Shown: positions 37,647 through 47,398, counted from the stretch's first letter. The stretch: 64,000 nucleotides of DNA from Ancylomarina sp963977525 (GCA_963977525.1 CAXBPC010000005.1:90911-154910); one strand, 5' to 3'. Made by a program: numbers and translations. The notes: generated by a model not told the origin, from the letters alone.

Positions 37647-38633
37647 ATGAATAAGCTTATACTCAGTCTTATAGTTTTTGTTTTTGGAATAAGCTTAGTA
37701 GGTAGTGCTCAAGATATTCGTTTTTCTCAGTTTTATGCGAATAAGTTATATCTGAATCCTGCTTTGGCAGGATCTAGCGATCATGGAAATATAAGTCTGA
37801 ATTATCGTAATCAGTGGCCGAATTTAGATTTGCCATTTGTTTCTTATAGTTTTTCATACGATAATTTCGTTCCTAGTATAAATGGTGGTTTGGGTTTACT
37901 AGTTATGCAAGATGATCAAGGTAATGGTGCTATTAAAACGACTACATTTTCGGGTGCTTATTCATTCTATTTACGAGTGAATAATGATTTGGTATTTCGT
38001 CCTGCAATTCAAGCTGCTTTAATGCAGAAGAAGCTTGAATTGAAAGGTTTGATCTTCCCTGATCAGATTGATCCTATTTATGGAAATATATATGAGCATT
38101 TTGGTGCAGGCGACCCTAATAATAGGAGCTGGAATAGGTTGGATCTTTCTTTAGGTGTAATAGCTTATTATAAGAATTACTATTTTGGAGCTGCAGCAAG
38201 TCACGTTAATCAACCAAACCTGAGTTTTGATGATCTAGAAGGTCAGTTAAATGCAAAGTATACATTTCATGCTGGTGCCGAGTTTAATTTATCGGGACGT
38301 CTTCAAGGTAATGGCTTAGTTTTAGCACCAGCTTTATTATTTCAGAAGCAGGGGGAATTTACTCAAATGAATTATGGAATGTATGTGAGTAAAAGTTCTT
38401 TGGTTTTTGGTTTTTGGTTTAATCAGAATTTTCAATTGAATTACGATGCTGTTATTTTGATGGCAGGTGTTGTTACAGATAGATTTAAGTTGGCATATAG
38501 CTATGATTATACAATAACTCAGTTGGTTCAGACCAATACTGGAGCACACGAATTATCATTCTCTTTCCCACTTGTATTTGAAAAACGCAAGAGAAGAAGA
38601 AGACCTAATAGGGTAAGACACCCACAATTTTAA
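37647..38633 (+). CDS. PorP/SprF-family type IX secretion outer-membrane protein
   Basis: A 328-residue beta-barrel-type protein. Hallmarks are the opening QDIRFSQFYANKLYLNPALAGS right after the signal peptide, then NYRNQWPNLDLPFVSYSFSYD and regularly alternating strands to the C-terminus. The frame is open upstream to 37584, but those 21 residues are not signal-like; the ATG at 37647 (MNKLILSLIVFVFG) gives a clean signal peptide cut after GSA. The basic C-terminal tail (KRKRRRRPNRVRH) is unusual for the mature end of a barrel. PorP/SprF proteins stay bound to type B CTD cargo at the surface, so the upstream giant protein is its presumed client. Confidence 0.92.
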   Translation: MNKLILSLIVFVFGISLVGSAQDIRFSQFYANKLYLNPALAGSSDHGNISLNYRNQWPNLDLPFVSYSFSYDNFVPSINGGLGLLVMQDDQGNGAIKTTTFSGAYSFYLRVNNDLVFRPAIQAALMQKKLELKGLIFPDQIDPIYGNIYEHFGAGDPNNRSWNRLDLSLGVIAYYKNYYFGAAASHVNQPNLSFDDLEGQLNAKYTFHAGAEFNLSGRLQGNGLVLAPALLFQKQGEFTQMNYGMYVSKSSLVFGFWFNQNFQLNYDAVILMAGVVTDRFKLAYSYDYTITQLVQTNTGAHELSFSFPLVFEKRKRRRRPNRVRHPQF

Positions 38634-38638
38634 TCCTA

Positions 38639-38676
38639 AAAAAAAATAGCTCATTCATTGAATGAGCTATTTTTTT
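38639..38676. terminator. Bidirectional terminator between porP/sprF-like gene and the convergent unknown gene
   Basis: TAGCTCATTC (38647-38656) and GAATGAGCTA (38660-38669) form a perfect stem with a 3-base loop. A-run on the left and T-run on the right allow termination in both directions. Confidence 0.88.
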
Positions 38677-38693
38677 ATTTGATGATTGACGCA

Positions 38694-39404
38694 TTACTTA
38701 ATGCGTTCAATATATTTTGATCTAATTTGTTTAAGCATATCGATGGTCAAATTCTCCGCATAAATACGAATGATATCAATAGCTTTAAAATGATCGTATA
38801 TAAAACCAATAGAAGCATCGAATTGTAACATGTCCATATTATACTTCACTTGCTTCGTAAGTTGCTCAAATTCTCCCCAAGAGAGGTTTTTCGGTATTTT
38901 AAAGTAGCCATGATTAGCTTCCACACTATCAAAATAGAAATTGTCTTCAATTTTCTCTAAAGAGAAAAATTTGTTCAATCTAGTTATGCCAGTATCATGA
39001 TTAAACTTAGATGGCTTATCCTTAAAGTTAATTCCTAAAGAAACGTAATAAGCTTGCAGTTCCTTGATGTCTGCATATTGCTCTATATGTCGAACTCGAA
39101 TAACATTATAAACAGTGTTAAAAATAGTTATAGTCCCCATAGCTGCATGATACTTTTTATTAGTATCGGCCATAATTTGCTGTGTAGTACGAGTGAATTT
39201 CTCCAAGTCATACTCTTTATCGGTTACCAAATAGATATAATGAGGCGTAACATCCTTTTGTAAGTTGTCGTAATATTCATAAAATCCTGGGAAAGGATTC
39301 TTAGATTCAAGAACAAACGTATTTGTAAGTACAGCCCCTTCAATAAGCTCAAAAGCTTCTTCTTTTATAAGGCTTCCATATTTAATCTGAGTATTTTTAG
39401 TCAT
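38694..39404 (-). CDS. Hypothetical protein (236 aa), not recognised
   Basis: No family recognised. It has no signal peptide, membrane helix or cysteine, and is rich in Tyr, Lys and Asp. Its mixed alpha/beta pattern is YIYLVTDKEYDLEKF near 57-70, GTITIFNTVYNVIRVRHI near 91-108, and a helical C-terminus. A full-length clean frame, a terminator shared with the convergent gene and coding-like composition support it as real. YaaA lies 119 bp upstream on the same strand; a shared transcript is possible. Confidence 0.65.
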   Translation of the reverse strand: MTKNTQIKYGSLIKEEAFELIEGAVLTNTFVLESKNPFPGFYEYYDNLQKDVTPHYIYLVTDKEYDLEKFTRTTQQIMADTNKKYHAAMGTITIFNTVYNVIRVRHIEQYADIKELQAYYVSLGINFKDKPSKFNHDTGITRLNKFFSLEKIEDNFYFDSVEANHGYFKIPKNLSWGEFEQLTKQVKYNMDMLQFDASIGFIYDHFKAIDIIRIYAENLTIDMLKQIRSKYIERIK

Positions 39405-39523
39405 ATATAAGAGGGGGGTTAGTGGTGCTTAATTTTTATAAAAACTAGTGTTTAAACTTATTGCTAGTACTTATCTAAACTTAGCAAAAAATGAAAGAAA
39501 AAGCAAGAACTCGAATTTTTTTT

Positions 39524-40294
39524 TTATTGATCTCGGGTGAAGACTAATTCTTGATTTTTTGAAAGATGAGGGTTGAATACATAGCCATCAGAATTGAATG
39601 CTTTTAGATATTCAGGATCTGTAATCTGATTTTGGATGATAAAGCGAGTCATCAGCCCTCTAGCCTTTTTTGCAAAGAAACTTATCACTTTATATTGCCC
39701 ATTTTTTAAATCTTTGAAAATAGGAGTAATTATCTCAGCTTTAATTTTCTTTTTGTTTACAGATTTAAAGTATTCGCTGGAAGCTAAATTTATAAGATAT
39801 TTATCTTCTTTCTCTTTTAATGTTTTGTTGATCTCGTTGGTAATTTTGTCACCCCAGAATTCGTAAAGGTTTTTACTTTTTGTAGTTTGAAGCTTTTTTC
39901 CCATTTCTAACCGATATGCTTGAATTAAATCAAGAGGTTTCAAAACACCATATAACCCAGATAGTATTCTCAAATCAGTTTGAGCTGTTTGAAGTTCACT
40001 CTCATTTAGAGTACTTGCATCGAGTCCTGTATAGACATCACCCGTGAAAGCTAAAATAGCTTGTTTTGCATTCTCCATATTGAATGGTAATTGCCAATTT
40101 ACAAAACGTTCGAAGTTTAGTTGAGCTAACTTCGGACTAATGCCCATGAAATCGGCAATTTCGTCAGTAGAAAATTTTCTTAGTTTCTTAATAAGGGCAT
40201 TAGATTCTTTTAAAAAACAAGCTTCAGAATAATTCAGGCTTGTACTTTTTGTTTCGAAATCTAATGATTTAGCAGGAGATATGAGGATTAACAT
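39524..40294 (-). CDS. yaaA: YaaA-family protein (DUF328), peroxide stress related
   Basis: 256 residues with the family opening MLILISPAKSLDFE. The middle marker is AILAFTGDVYTGLDA, followed by LRILSGLYGVLKPLDLIQAYRLEMG. The C-terminal KARGLMTRFIIQN segment completes the pattern. In E. coli YaaA lowers free iron during peroxide stress; the fold binds DNA in vitro. The protein is cytoplasmic with no signal. It may be co-transcribed with the unknown gene downstream. Confidence 0.93.
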   Translation of the reverse strand: MLILISPAKSLDFETKSTSLNYSEACFLKESNALIKKLRKFSTDEIADFMGISPKLAQLNFERFVNWQLPFNMENAKQAILAFTGDVYTGLDASTLNESELQTAQTDLRILSGLYGVLKPLDLIQAYRLEMGKKLQTTKSKNLYEFWGDKITNEINKTLKEKEDKYLINLASSEYFKSVNKKKIKAEIITPIFKDLKNGQYKVISFFAKKARGLMTRFIIQNQITDPEYLKAFNSDGYVFNPHLSKNQELVFTRDQ

Positions 40295-40404
40295 ATTTGG
40301 ATTTTTTTGATATTATGAATCTAAGATATGAGATTTGAAATAGATAAGCTAATTGAGTTTTTTGATGGCTTTATTGCTTGCGTTTATAAGGGTTCTTTTA
40401 GAAA

Positions 40405-40436
40405 ATAAAAAAAGCAGATGGCTGGCATCTGCTTTT
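40405..40436 (-). terminator. Terminator of the S9 peptidase gene
   Basis: AAAGCAGATG (40411-40420) and CATCTGCTTT (40426-40435) pair perfectly with a 5-base loop. On the minus strand a T-rich run follows. It lies about 27 bp after the stop. Confidence 0.85.
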
Positions 40437-40462
40437 ATATTCTGTATTAAAGATGATATGCC

Positions 40463-43048
40463 TTATAAGTTTTCATCTGGATACAATGAATTCCACCATT
40501 GCCCTTTATCTTTTAAGTGTTTGGCAAAATATGCAAAAATCGTGTTGTTCCATAAAATGCGTTGTGTGTAATTTAATATCTGATGATTTTGGTTCTTCAC
40601 CTGAATAAAATCAACATCTTTCCCTAAAAGTTTTAGAGCTTGATACATTTGAATGCTTTCTCCAAGAGGAACATTGGTATCAATACTGCCATGAATAAGA
40701 AGCATAGGTGTATTTACTTTGTCTGCATTGAATAAAGGACTTTGATCTACATATAATTTTCGATGGCTCCAAGGGAATGATTTTCCAGAAGCATTTACAC
40801 TGTATGTATATCCCCAATATCCTTCGCCCCAATATGAAGTAATATCGCTAATTCCAGCATGTGAAATTGCTGCTGCAAAAATATCAGTTCTAGTTTGAAG
40901 CAACATGGTCATGAATCCACCATATGAAGCACCTATGCAGCCTATTTTATCAGCATCGACAAATGAATGAGAAGCAACAAATTTCTTTGTCCCTTCAATA
41001 ATTTCGTTAGCAGTAGAAATACCCCAATTGTTTTGGTGTTCAGCTGAAAATTCTTGTCCAAAGCCGGTTGCTCCACTTGGCTGTAGTAGATAAACAACAT
41101 AGCCCATTGCAGCGTATAGGTTTAAAGGGTAGCGACCACCAAAACTACGTTCAACAGGAACCGTGCCGGCGTAGTAATTAACAATCATTGGATACTTTTT
41201 AGTAGCATCAAAATTTGGTGGGTAATAGATACGACCTATAATCGTTTTGCCATCTTCTTTTGTGAAATTCCAGTCTTCAGTTTTTCCAAACTTTACCTTA
41301 TTGAATTTTTCCTTTTCAGGATTTGATATTTGAATAGATTCCTTTTTATTCAAGTCAAAAACAAAGGCTTTATATGGACTTGATATGTTGCATGCAATAT
41401 ATGATAATGCTGAGCCGTCTGATGAAATATTGAACTTCTTAACTACATCATCTTTTATATTTAGCTCGGAGAAAGCTTTACTTGATAAATCATACTTGAA
41501 TAATTTAACGTAGTCCTTGTCATTAGCTTTGAAATAAATATGACCATCTTTTTTATTCCAAACAGAACTCCCAATTGCAGGATTAAAGTTATAAGAAATA
41601 GGATCAATGGCCTTTGTTTTCAAGTCTAGAATATATAACTGACCATCGTAGTTGTTTGCCATCTTTTGTTTTCCAATATTTTCTCCTAGTTTTCCAAAAC
41701 ATGATGGGCCAGCTTGGACTAATAACTTGGAATTGTCTGGTGAATACTGAGCAGATCCTTCAAATAATTTATCTTTCCATATCGTATCAACCTTGAATGA
41801 TTCAAGGTTCATCTGATAAAGATTTTGCTTGCTATAAGGGTATTCGTTATAGTCAGGTCTCGACTGCGAAAAGAGTATATGTTTGCTGTCAGAACTGATA
41901 TCATTCAATTGAGTAGAAAGAGTTCCGTATGTCAACCTTTGTTTAACGCCACTGTTAATATTTAACTTATATAAGAAGCTACGATACCTAAAGCCAGGCA
42001 AACGATCTTCCATGCCTTGAATTTTTCTTATTTTCCATTCTTTAGAATGATCTTTAGCTTGAGAGTAAATAATGTCTTTAGCATCTGGAGTCCAAGAGTA
42101 ATTTTTAAAATTAGAAATGCCACTTACTATTTCTGTCTCTAGACCTTTGTCTAAATCGAAAATGAATAATGAAGTTTTATCATTATAATTTTTAGTGTAA
42201 GAAAGTTTATTCCCTATTGGCAGCCATGTAATTTGAGAAAGACTGCTGCCACGAAAAGTATGAAGGATTCTTCCATCTTTAACAGATTGAATTTCCTTCC
42301 AATGTTCTGTTTTATCAGATGGAGGTAGATTTCTAGAATATGAAATTAAAGCATACTCTCCATTTGAAGAAAGAACCGATGAATTTACTTTCTTACCATC
42401 AAGTATTTTGTTAATAGTTATAAATTGATCTGCTGATGTTAATATGTTGAAGTCATCACTGTTCCAACCATTCTCTGCTATTAGTTGAGCTTTGAATGTC
42501 TTGTTTTTATTAAGTGATAACACCTTAATAAGCAAGCAATGCTTCCCAGGTTCTAGAGTTAGATTAGAGCTGATCTCTTTCGCCTCACTATTTACTTGTT
42601 TGTAATTAGATGTGATTTTTTTCCCATCTAAGTAGATTTCAAGCATCGGGAAAGTTTGCACAAGTAGCTTTGTTTTACTCCAATTCTCAACATTAATATA
42701 GGTTGCAAAATAATTTAAATGATTAGCTGTGCCATTTGTATTTAAATATCCTTTTTTAGAAAGACCTGCTTTATTCCATTTTAAACTTTGCTCGTTCCAT
42801 TCTAGAATGTCATTTTCTTCAGGTCTTAATTTTTCAAGATTGATGTAGTTTTCACTAAGAAGATCTTTCAATTGAAAACTTCTGCTCTCAATATCTAAAG
42901 AATTATGAAAGGCTGGTAATAAAACTGAAGCAGCATCAGATTGTAACCAATTTTCTAGTCTAATTGATTCTTTGTCTGTTTTCTTTTTAGCCATTGTACT
43001 CATGTTGAATAAGAGTATCAAGCTAAGGATGGAGAGAATTCTAGTCAT
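40463..43048 (-). CDS. Secreted S9-family prolyl oligopeptidase/dipeptidyl peptidase
   Basis: Serine peptidase of 861 residues with a signal peptide (cleavage near residue 20). A beta-propeller-like region of WD40/PD40-type repeats (about 200-600) has segments such as LFIFDLDKG and YILDLKTKA. The alpha/beta-hydrolase domain follows. The catalytic triad is visible: S708 in GASYGG, D790 in HGSIDTNVP and H822 in QNHQ. A jelly-roll-like segment near residues 95-180 (NYFATYINVENW, LEPGKHCLLIKV) precedes the propeller and is not part of the minimal S9 plan. It acts in the periplasm or outside. It is divergent from the PAS histidine kinase gene. Confidence 0.92.
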   Translation of the reverse strand: MTRILSILSLILLFNMSTMAKKKTDKESIRLENWLQSDAASVLLPAFHNSLDIESRSFQLKDLLSENYINLEKLRPEENDILEWNEQSLKWNKAGLSKKGYLNTNGTANHLNYFATYINVENWSKTKLLVQTFPMLEIYLDGKKITSNYKQVNSEAKEISSNLTLEPGKHCLLIKVLSLNKNKTFKAQLIAENGWNSDDFNILTSADQFITINKILDGKKVNSSVLSSNGEYALISYSRNLPPSDKTEHWKEIQSVKDGRILHTFRGSSLSQITWLPIGNKLSYTKNYNDKTSLFIFDLDKGLETEIVSGISNFKNYSWTPDAKDIIYSQAKDHSKEWKIRKIQGMEDRLPGFRYRSFLYKLNINSGVKQRLTYGTLSTQLNDISSDSKHILFSQSRPDYNEYPYSKQNLYQMNLESFKVDTIWKDKLFEGSAQYSPDNSKLLVQAGPSCFGKLGENIGKQKMANNYDGQLYILDLKTKAIDPISYNFNPAIGSSVWNKKDGHIYFKANDKDYVKLFKYDLSSKAFSELNIKDDVVKKFNISSDGSALSYIACNISSPYKAFVFDLNKKESIQISNPEKEKFNKVKFGKTEDWNFTKEDGKTIIGRIYYPPNFDATKKYPMIVNYYAGTVPVERSFGGRYPLNLYAAMGYVVYLLQPSGATGFGQEFSAEHQNNWGISTANEIIEGTKKFVASHSFVDADKIGCIGASYGGFMTMLLQTRTDIFAAAISHAGISDITSYWGEGYWGYTYSVNASGKSFPWSHRKLYVDQSPLFNADKVNTPMLLIHGSIDTNVPLGESIQMYQALKLLGKDVDFIQVKNQNHQILNYTQRILWNNTIFAYFAKHLKDKGQWWNSLYPDENL

Positions 43049-43283
43049 GATTTTATTTGTTATTTAAGCTTACTTGGAAGATCAATATTACGAATTAAAC
43101 TCACGTTAAAAAAGAACTTATCTCAGGCTGATTACTTTTTCGTTTTTGACATTGTTTTACTTGAAGAATGTATGATATTGTAAGGTGAAACAAGAAGGTG
43201 AAATTGAAAATTATACATTAAGTAAAATATATTTGTTTTTTTATTATCTTAGAAGCTCATCAATAACCTATACTTTACGCACT

Positions 43284-45737
43284 ATGAGAAAGGAGTATGT
43301 TTTTCCAGAGTTTATTCTTACTAAGTGGCAAAAGTTAATTGATTTACTTAGTTCTACATTTAGCTTGCAAGCTACCCTAATAATGCAAACTGATGAAGAC
43401 TCTATGTCCGTTTTTGCCAAATGTTCAACGGAAGGGAACCCTTTTTCGGTTGGAGAATCTGAGAAAATGGTTGGCTGGTATTGTGAAGCCGTTGTAAAAA
43501 CTAAAAATAAATTATTAGTTGCTAATGCTCTTTCTGATAAAGATTGGGATAAGAATCCAGATGTTAAGCTTGGCATGATTGCATATTTAGGCTTTCCAAT
43601 AAAACACCCTTCTGGAGGTATTTTTGGAACAATCTGTGTATTAGATAATAAAGAGAATTCTTTTAGTAAAACAATAGAGGAGACTCTTCAGCAAGTAAAA
43701 GATATTATAGAGTTAGATCTTTTGGGCTATCATTCATACGAAAAGGCGAGTAAGGATTTAGAACAGAGTATGTTTCGTGAGTTTGAAAAAGTAGGATCTA
43801 ACAAAAATATACGATCTGGTATTGAGTTAGAAATTGAGAATCATAAACCTCTTCATGAGGTTATGAGTGAAAAGCTAAGTCAATTCAATAAAGAATTATT
43901 GGATCAAGAGAATAAGTATGAGAGACTTTTTACTTCAATGAATTCAGCATTAGTTGTTTTTGAACCCATTTTTAATTCTGATGGCGATGTATTTGATGCT
44001 AAGTATATTGATATGAATGCCAATAATGAAGAGGTTATTGGACATAAAAAAGGAGACATTATTGGGAAAACTATTCTCGAAGTATTCCCTGAGACTGAAG
44101 CGTATTGGATTGAAAAATTTGATTCTGTAGTAAAGAATCGGAAATCTATTCAGTTTGATTCATCTCATAAAGAGTTAGGTAAATATTTATCAGTAAATGT
44201 ATTTTCTTTAGACGATAATACTTTTGCAGTTTCTTATAATGATATCTCAGACCAAGAAATTCTTAAACAAAAGTTGAAGGAGAGTGAAAAGAGATATAAA
44301 ACTATTTTCTACGAAAGTAGCTCTGTAATGATGTTAATAGATCCTTTCACAAGTTCTATTGTTGATGCAAATTCGGCTGCCATAAAATTTTATGGATATT
44401 CGAAGAAGGAATTTATTGGTATGAAGATGTATGATGTTAATATCATGTCTAGTGAAGATTTAATGAGTGAGATAGAATTAGTAACAAAGAAAACGAAAAA
44501 CTATTTTTTATTTAAGCATCGTATAGCTTCTGGTGAAATTCGCGATGTTGAAGTTTATTCTGGTGCTGTTGAGACAAATGGGCAAACAGTGTTGCATTCA
44601 GTTATTCATGATGTGACAGAAAGTCGAGAGGCGATGGAAAAGGTTAATAGATTGTCTATGGTTGTTGAGCAGAGTCCTATCGCTATTACGATGACTAATC
44701 TAGACGGTGATGTGACTTATTGTAATCCCAAACACTGTGAATTAACTGGTTATTCCAATGATGAACTAGTCGGGAATAATCCTCGAATTTTGAAATCAGG
44801 AAAATTCTCAAAGAATGATTATAAAGTTATATGGGAAACTATAACATCAGGTGAAAAATGGAGTGGAGAGTTTTTTAATAAAAAGAAAGATGGAAGTTAT
44901 TATTGGGAATTAGCATCTATAGCACCTATTAAAAATGATAGTGGTGAAATAGTAAATTATATGAAGATTGGTGAGGATATTTCAGGACGGAAACGGTTAG
45001 AAAATAAATTGAGTCAATCTATCCTAAAAGCTGAAGAGAGTGACAAGCTTAAGAATTCTTTTTTAGCAAACTTAAGCCATGAAGTTAGAACACCTCTAAA
45101 CGGTATAATTGGATTTACAAATCTAATGCTTGCCGATAATATTTCAGATGAGGAGAGGAGAGAGTATGGTTCGTTTGTAGAATCGTCTGGTAATCAGTTG
45201 GTAACTATGATGGATGATATTCTAAAAATATCTATGATTGAAGTTGGGCAACTAAGTGTTAAATATTCAAGTTTTAATGTGAATGATCTGTGTATTGAAG
45301 TTGAAAACTATTATTCAGGTGAGATTCGTGAAAATGGTTTGGAGTTTGTGATAGACTGTACAGGTAAAAATATGGTTAGAAATGATAAGAAGAGAGTTCG
45401 ACAAGTTTTAGATAATTTAGTTCGTAATGCGATAAAATTCACTCAACAAGGAAAGATTACTTTAAAGGCAGAATGTAATAAAAGTATGTTGCTAGTGTCA
45501 GTTGAAGATACAGGTATTGGTATCGCAAAGCATGATTATCAAAAAATATTTGATCGATTTAGTCAGGTAAATGGTTTCTCGACCAGAAAATTTGATGGTG
45601 CGGGCTTAGGATTAGCAATTTCTAAGGAGGTTATAGCTTTACTAGGAGGTGAAATTTGGTTAGAATCCAAAATAGGTAAAGGCACAAAATTTACTTTTAC
45701 AATACCTAATATAGTTAGGGAACTGAGTGAGAATTGA
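43284..45737 (+). CDS. Soluble GAF-PAS-PAS-PAS histidine kinase
   Basis: Sensor kinase without membrane helices. Numbered from the ATG at 43284: GAF domain (about 17-142), a linker coiled coil, PAS domains at about 213-322, 337-447 and 454-567, HisKA with H599 in LSHEVRTP, and HATPase (about 697-812) with NLVRNAIKF, DTGIGI and GAGLGLAI. The third PAS has the NPRILKSGKFSK pattern found in flavin- or haem-type PAS domains. The frame continues upstream to a GTG at 43185, but that leader is AT-rich and unlike a GAF start, so the ATG is chosen. No response regulator gene is nearby, so it is an orphan kinase with an unknown partner. Confidence 0.9.
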   Translation: MRKEYVFPEFILTKWQKLIDLLSSTFSLQATLIMQTDEDSMSVFAKCSTEGNPFSVGESEKMVGWYCEAVVKTKNKLLVANALSDKDWDKNPDVKLGMIAYLGFPIKHPSGGIFGTICVLDNKENSFSKTIEETLQQVKDIIELDLLGYHSYEKASKDLEQSMFREFEKVGSNKNIRSGIELEIENHKPLHEVMSEKLSQFNKELLDQENKYERLFTSMNSALVVFEPIFNSDGDVFDAKYIDMNANNEEVIGHKKGDIIGKTILEVFPETEAYWIEKFDSVVKNRKSIQFDSSHKELGKYLSVNVFSLDDNTFAVSYNDISDQEILKQKLKESEKRYKTIFYESSSVMMLIDPFTSSIVDANSAAIKFYGYSKKEFIGMKMYDVNIMSSEDLMSEIELVTKKTKNYFLFKHRIASGEIRDVEVYSGAVETNGQTVLHSVIHDVTESREAMEKVNRLSMVVEQSPIAITMTNLDGDVTYCNPKHCELTGYSNDELVGNNPRILKSGKFSKNDYKVIWETITSGEKWSGEFFNKKKDGSYYWELASIAPIKNDSGEIVNYMKIGEDISGRKRLENKLSQSILKAEESDKLKNSFLANLSHEVRTPLNGIIGFTNLMLADNISDEERREYGSFVESSGNQLVTMMDDILKISMIEVGQLSVKYSSFNVNDLCIEVENYYSGEIRENGLEFVIDCTGKNMVRNDKKRVRQVLDNLVRNAIKFTQQGKITLKAECNKSMLLVSVEDTGIGIAKHDYQKIFDRFSQVNGFSTRKFDGAGLGLAISKEVIALLGGEIWLESKIGKGTKFTFTIPNIVRELSEN

Positions 45738-45754
45738 TTGTTAAACTATAAAAT

Positions 45755-45785
45755 AAAAGCCGAAACTTGAATTGTTTCGGCTTTT
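45755..45785. terminator. Bidirectional terminator between histidine kinase and RlmD-like genes
   Basis: AAAAGCCGAAAC (45755-45766) and GTTTCGGCTTTT (45774-45785) form a perfect 12-bp stem with a 7-base loop. It serves two converging genes that end at 45737 and 45792. Confidence 0.88.
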
Positions 45786-45791
45786 GTTTAT

Positions 45792-47201
45792 TTATCGTTT
45801 TTCCATCAACACTATATTCTCCACATGATGAGTATGTGGAAACATATCGACTGCTTGAATTTTAGTAACCTTATAAGCGTGATCCATTATCTCTAAATCG
45901 CGAGCTTGTGTTGCTGAATTACAACTTACGTATACGATTCTGTTTGGAGCGGCTTGTAGAATAGTTTCAACAACATCGGCGTGCATACCTGCTCGCGGAG
46001 GATCAACAATCATCATATCAGGATGACCATGCTCAGCAATGAATTCTGCATTCAGTACATTTTTCATATCGCCAGCAAAGAACGATGTGTTGTCAATTCC
46101 GTTAATCTCAGAATTCAATTTTGCATCTTCAATAGCTTCTGGCACATACTCAATACCGATTACTTTTTTAGCTTGGCGAGCTACAAAGTTGGCAATAGTA
46201 CCCGTTCCTGTATATAAGTCGTAAACAACTTCGTCCTTCTGAATGTTAGCAAACTCACGAGTTTTGCTATACAATTCATAAGCTTGTTCCGAATTGGTTT
46301 GATAGAATGATTTTGGTCCAATTTTGAACTTCAAATCTTCCATCTGTTCAAAAATATGATCTGCACCTTTATATGAAATCACATCCTGATCGCCAATAGT
46401 ATCGTTACCTTTTTCGTTTATAACGTACATCAATGAAGTAATCTCTGGAAATTTTTCAGCTATGTGAGCCATAAGACCTTCGCGCTTCTCAACATCTTCG
46501 TGATAGAAAACAACAATAACCATAACATCGCCTGTAGTAGATGTTCTAATTATCAAAGTACGTAGGAATCCTACCTGACCACGAATATCGAAGAAGCTTA
46601 AGTCATTGGCAAATGCATATTCCTTTATTGCTAAACGAACTGCATTAGATGGCTCAGCTTGTAGGTGACATTTGTTGATATCAACGATTTTGTCAAAAAG
46701 GCGAGGCACGTGAAAACCAAGTGCTGGTGTGCGATCAATTTCGTCTTCACTATTAATCTCGTCAAAAGTAAGGTAACGCTTATTCGAGAAAGTGAATTCA
46801 AGTTTATTACGGTAAAATTTTGTTTTAGCTGATGGCAAAATAGGATTTGCTTCAGGTAAATCAATCTTTCCAATTCGACTTAAGTTGTCAATAACCTCTT
46901 GTTGTTTGAATTTAAGTTGCTCCTCATAAGGCAAGTTTTGCCATTTACAGCCACCACAAATTCCAAAATGCTCACAAAAAGCATCTACGCGTAAGTCAGA
47001 ATATTTGTGAAATACAACAGGATGACCTTCCATAAAACTTTTACGTTTTTTTGTCACCTGCACATCCACAACATCACCAGGTATCACGTTGGTTACAAAC
47101 ACAACTTTATCATCAACCTTAGCAATGGCCTTTCCTTCGGCTGCTAACTTTATAATTTCAACGTTTTCCAGTAAGGGTTTTTTGTTTCTATTTCGTCCCA
47201 C
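45792..47201 (-). CDS. rlmD: 23S rRNA (uracil-5-)-methyltransferase, RlmD/RumA type
   Basis: SAM-dependent RNA methyltransferase of 469 residues. The N-terminal TRAM domain (about 10-65) is followed by the 4Fe-4S cysteine cluster CEHFGICGGC and a later cysteine near CHLQ. The SAM-binding domain shows VYDLYTGTGTIANF and FAGD. The motif IVDPPRAGM and the catalytic-cysteine motif YVSCNSATQARDL follow. Translation must begin at the GTG at 47199-47201, because no in-frame ATG precedes the TRAM domain. Position specificity (U1939 or another uracil) cannot be read from sequence alone. Confidence 0.9.
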   Translation of the reverse strand: MGRNRNKKPLLENVEIIKLAAEGKAIAKVDDKVVFVTNVIPGDVVDVQVTKKRKSFMEGHPVVFHKYSDLRVDAFCEHFGICGGCKWQNLPYEEQLKFKQQEVIDNLSRIGKIDLPEANPILPSAKTKFYRNKLEFTFSNKRYLTFDEINSEDEIDRTPALGFHVPRLFDKIVDINKCHLQAEPSNAVRLAIKEYAFANDLSFFDIRGQVGFLRTLIIRTSTTGDVMVIVVFYHEDVEKREGLMAHIAEKFPEITSLMYVINEKGNDTIGDQDVISYKGADHIFEQMEDLKFKIGPKSFYQTNSEQAYELYSKTREFANIQKDEVVYDLYTGTGTIANFVARQAKKVIGIEYVPEAIEDAKLNSEINGIDNTSFFAGDMKNVLNAEFIAEHGHPDMMIVDPPRAGMHADVVETILQAAPNRIVYVSCNSATQARDLEIMDHAYKVTKIQAVDMFPHTHHVENIVLMEKR

Positions 47202-47229
47202 TTTGTATTTCTTTAAAGATTTGGCTGCA

Positions 47230-47352
47230 AATATATAACAAATAGTACTTAGAGTTTATAAGTTATAAGTACTTAAAGTTAAAAATCACTTTAAGGAGTT
47301 GCAATTTTAAGTATTCATAAGTACTCTAGGCACTTTAAATACTTTAGGCACT
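47230..47352. repeat. Short AT-rich repeated words in the rlmD/ABC-F divergent region
   Basis: AGTACT occurs at 47244, 47268 and 47320, with repeated ACTTTAA and two copies of TAGGCACT at 47327 and 47345. Spacing is irregular. It may be slippage debris or operator-like words. Confidence 0.35.
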
Positions 47353-47367
47353 ATTTTACTATCTTTG
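47334..47367 (+). promoter_or_regulatory. Candidate promoter for the ABC-F gene
   Basis: TATCTTTG at 47360-47367 matches TAnnTTTG. TTTA at 47334-47337, 22 bp upstream, is a weak -33 box. The start codon is about 30 bp downstream. Confidence 0.45.
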
Positions 47368-47398
47368 CCGCCCTAACATTATAAACAATTCGTTGTCC

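Noticed and set aside
43185..43283. GTG-started extension of the PAS kinase (33 residues)
   Set aside because: It depends on a GTG, is AT-rich and has no similarity to the GAF start; the ATG at 43284 is preferred.
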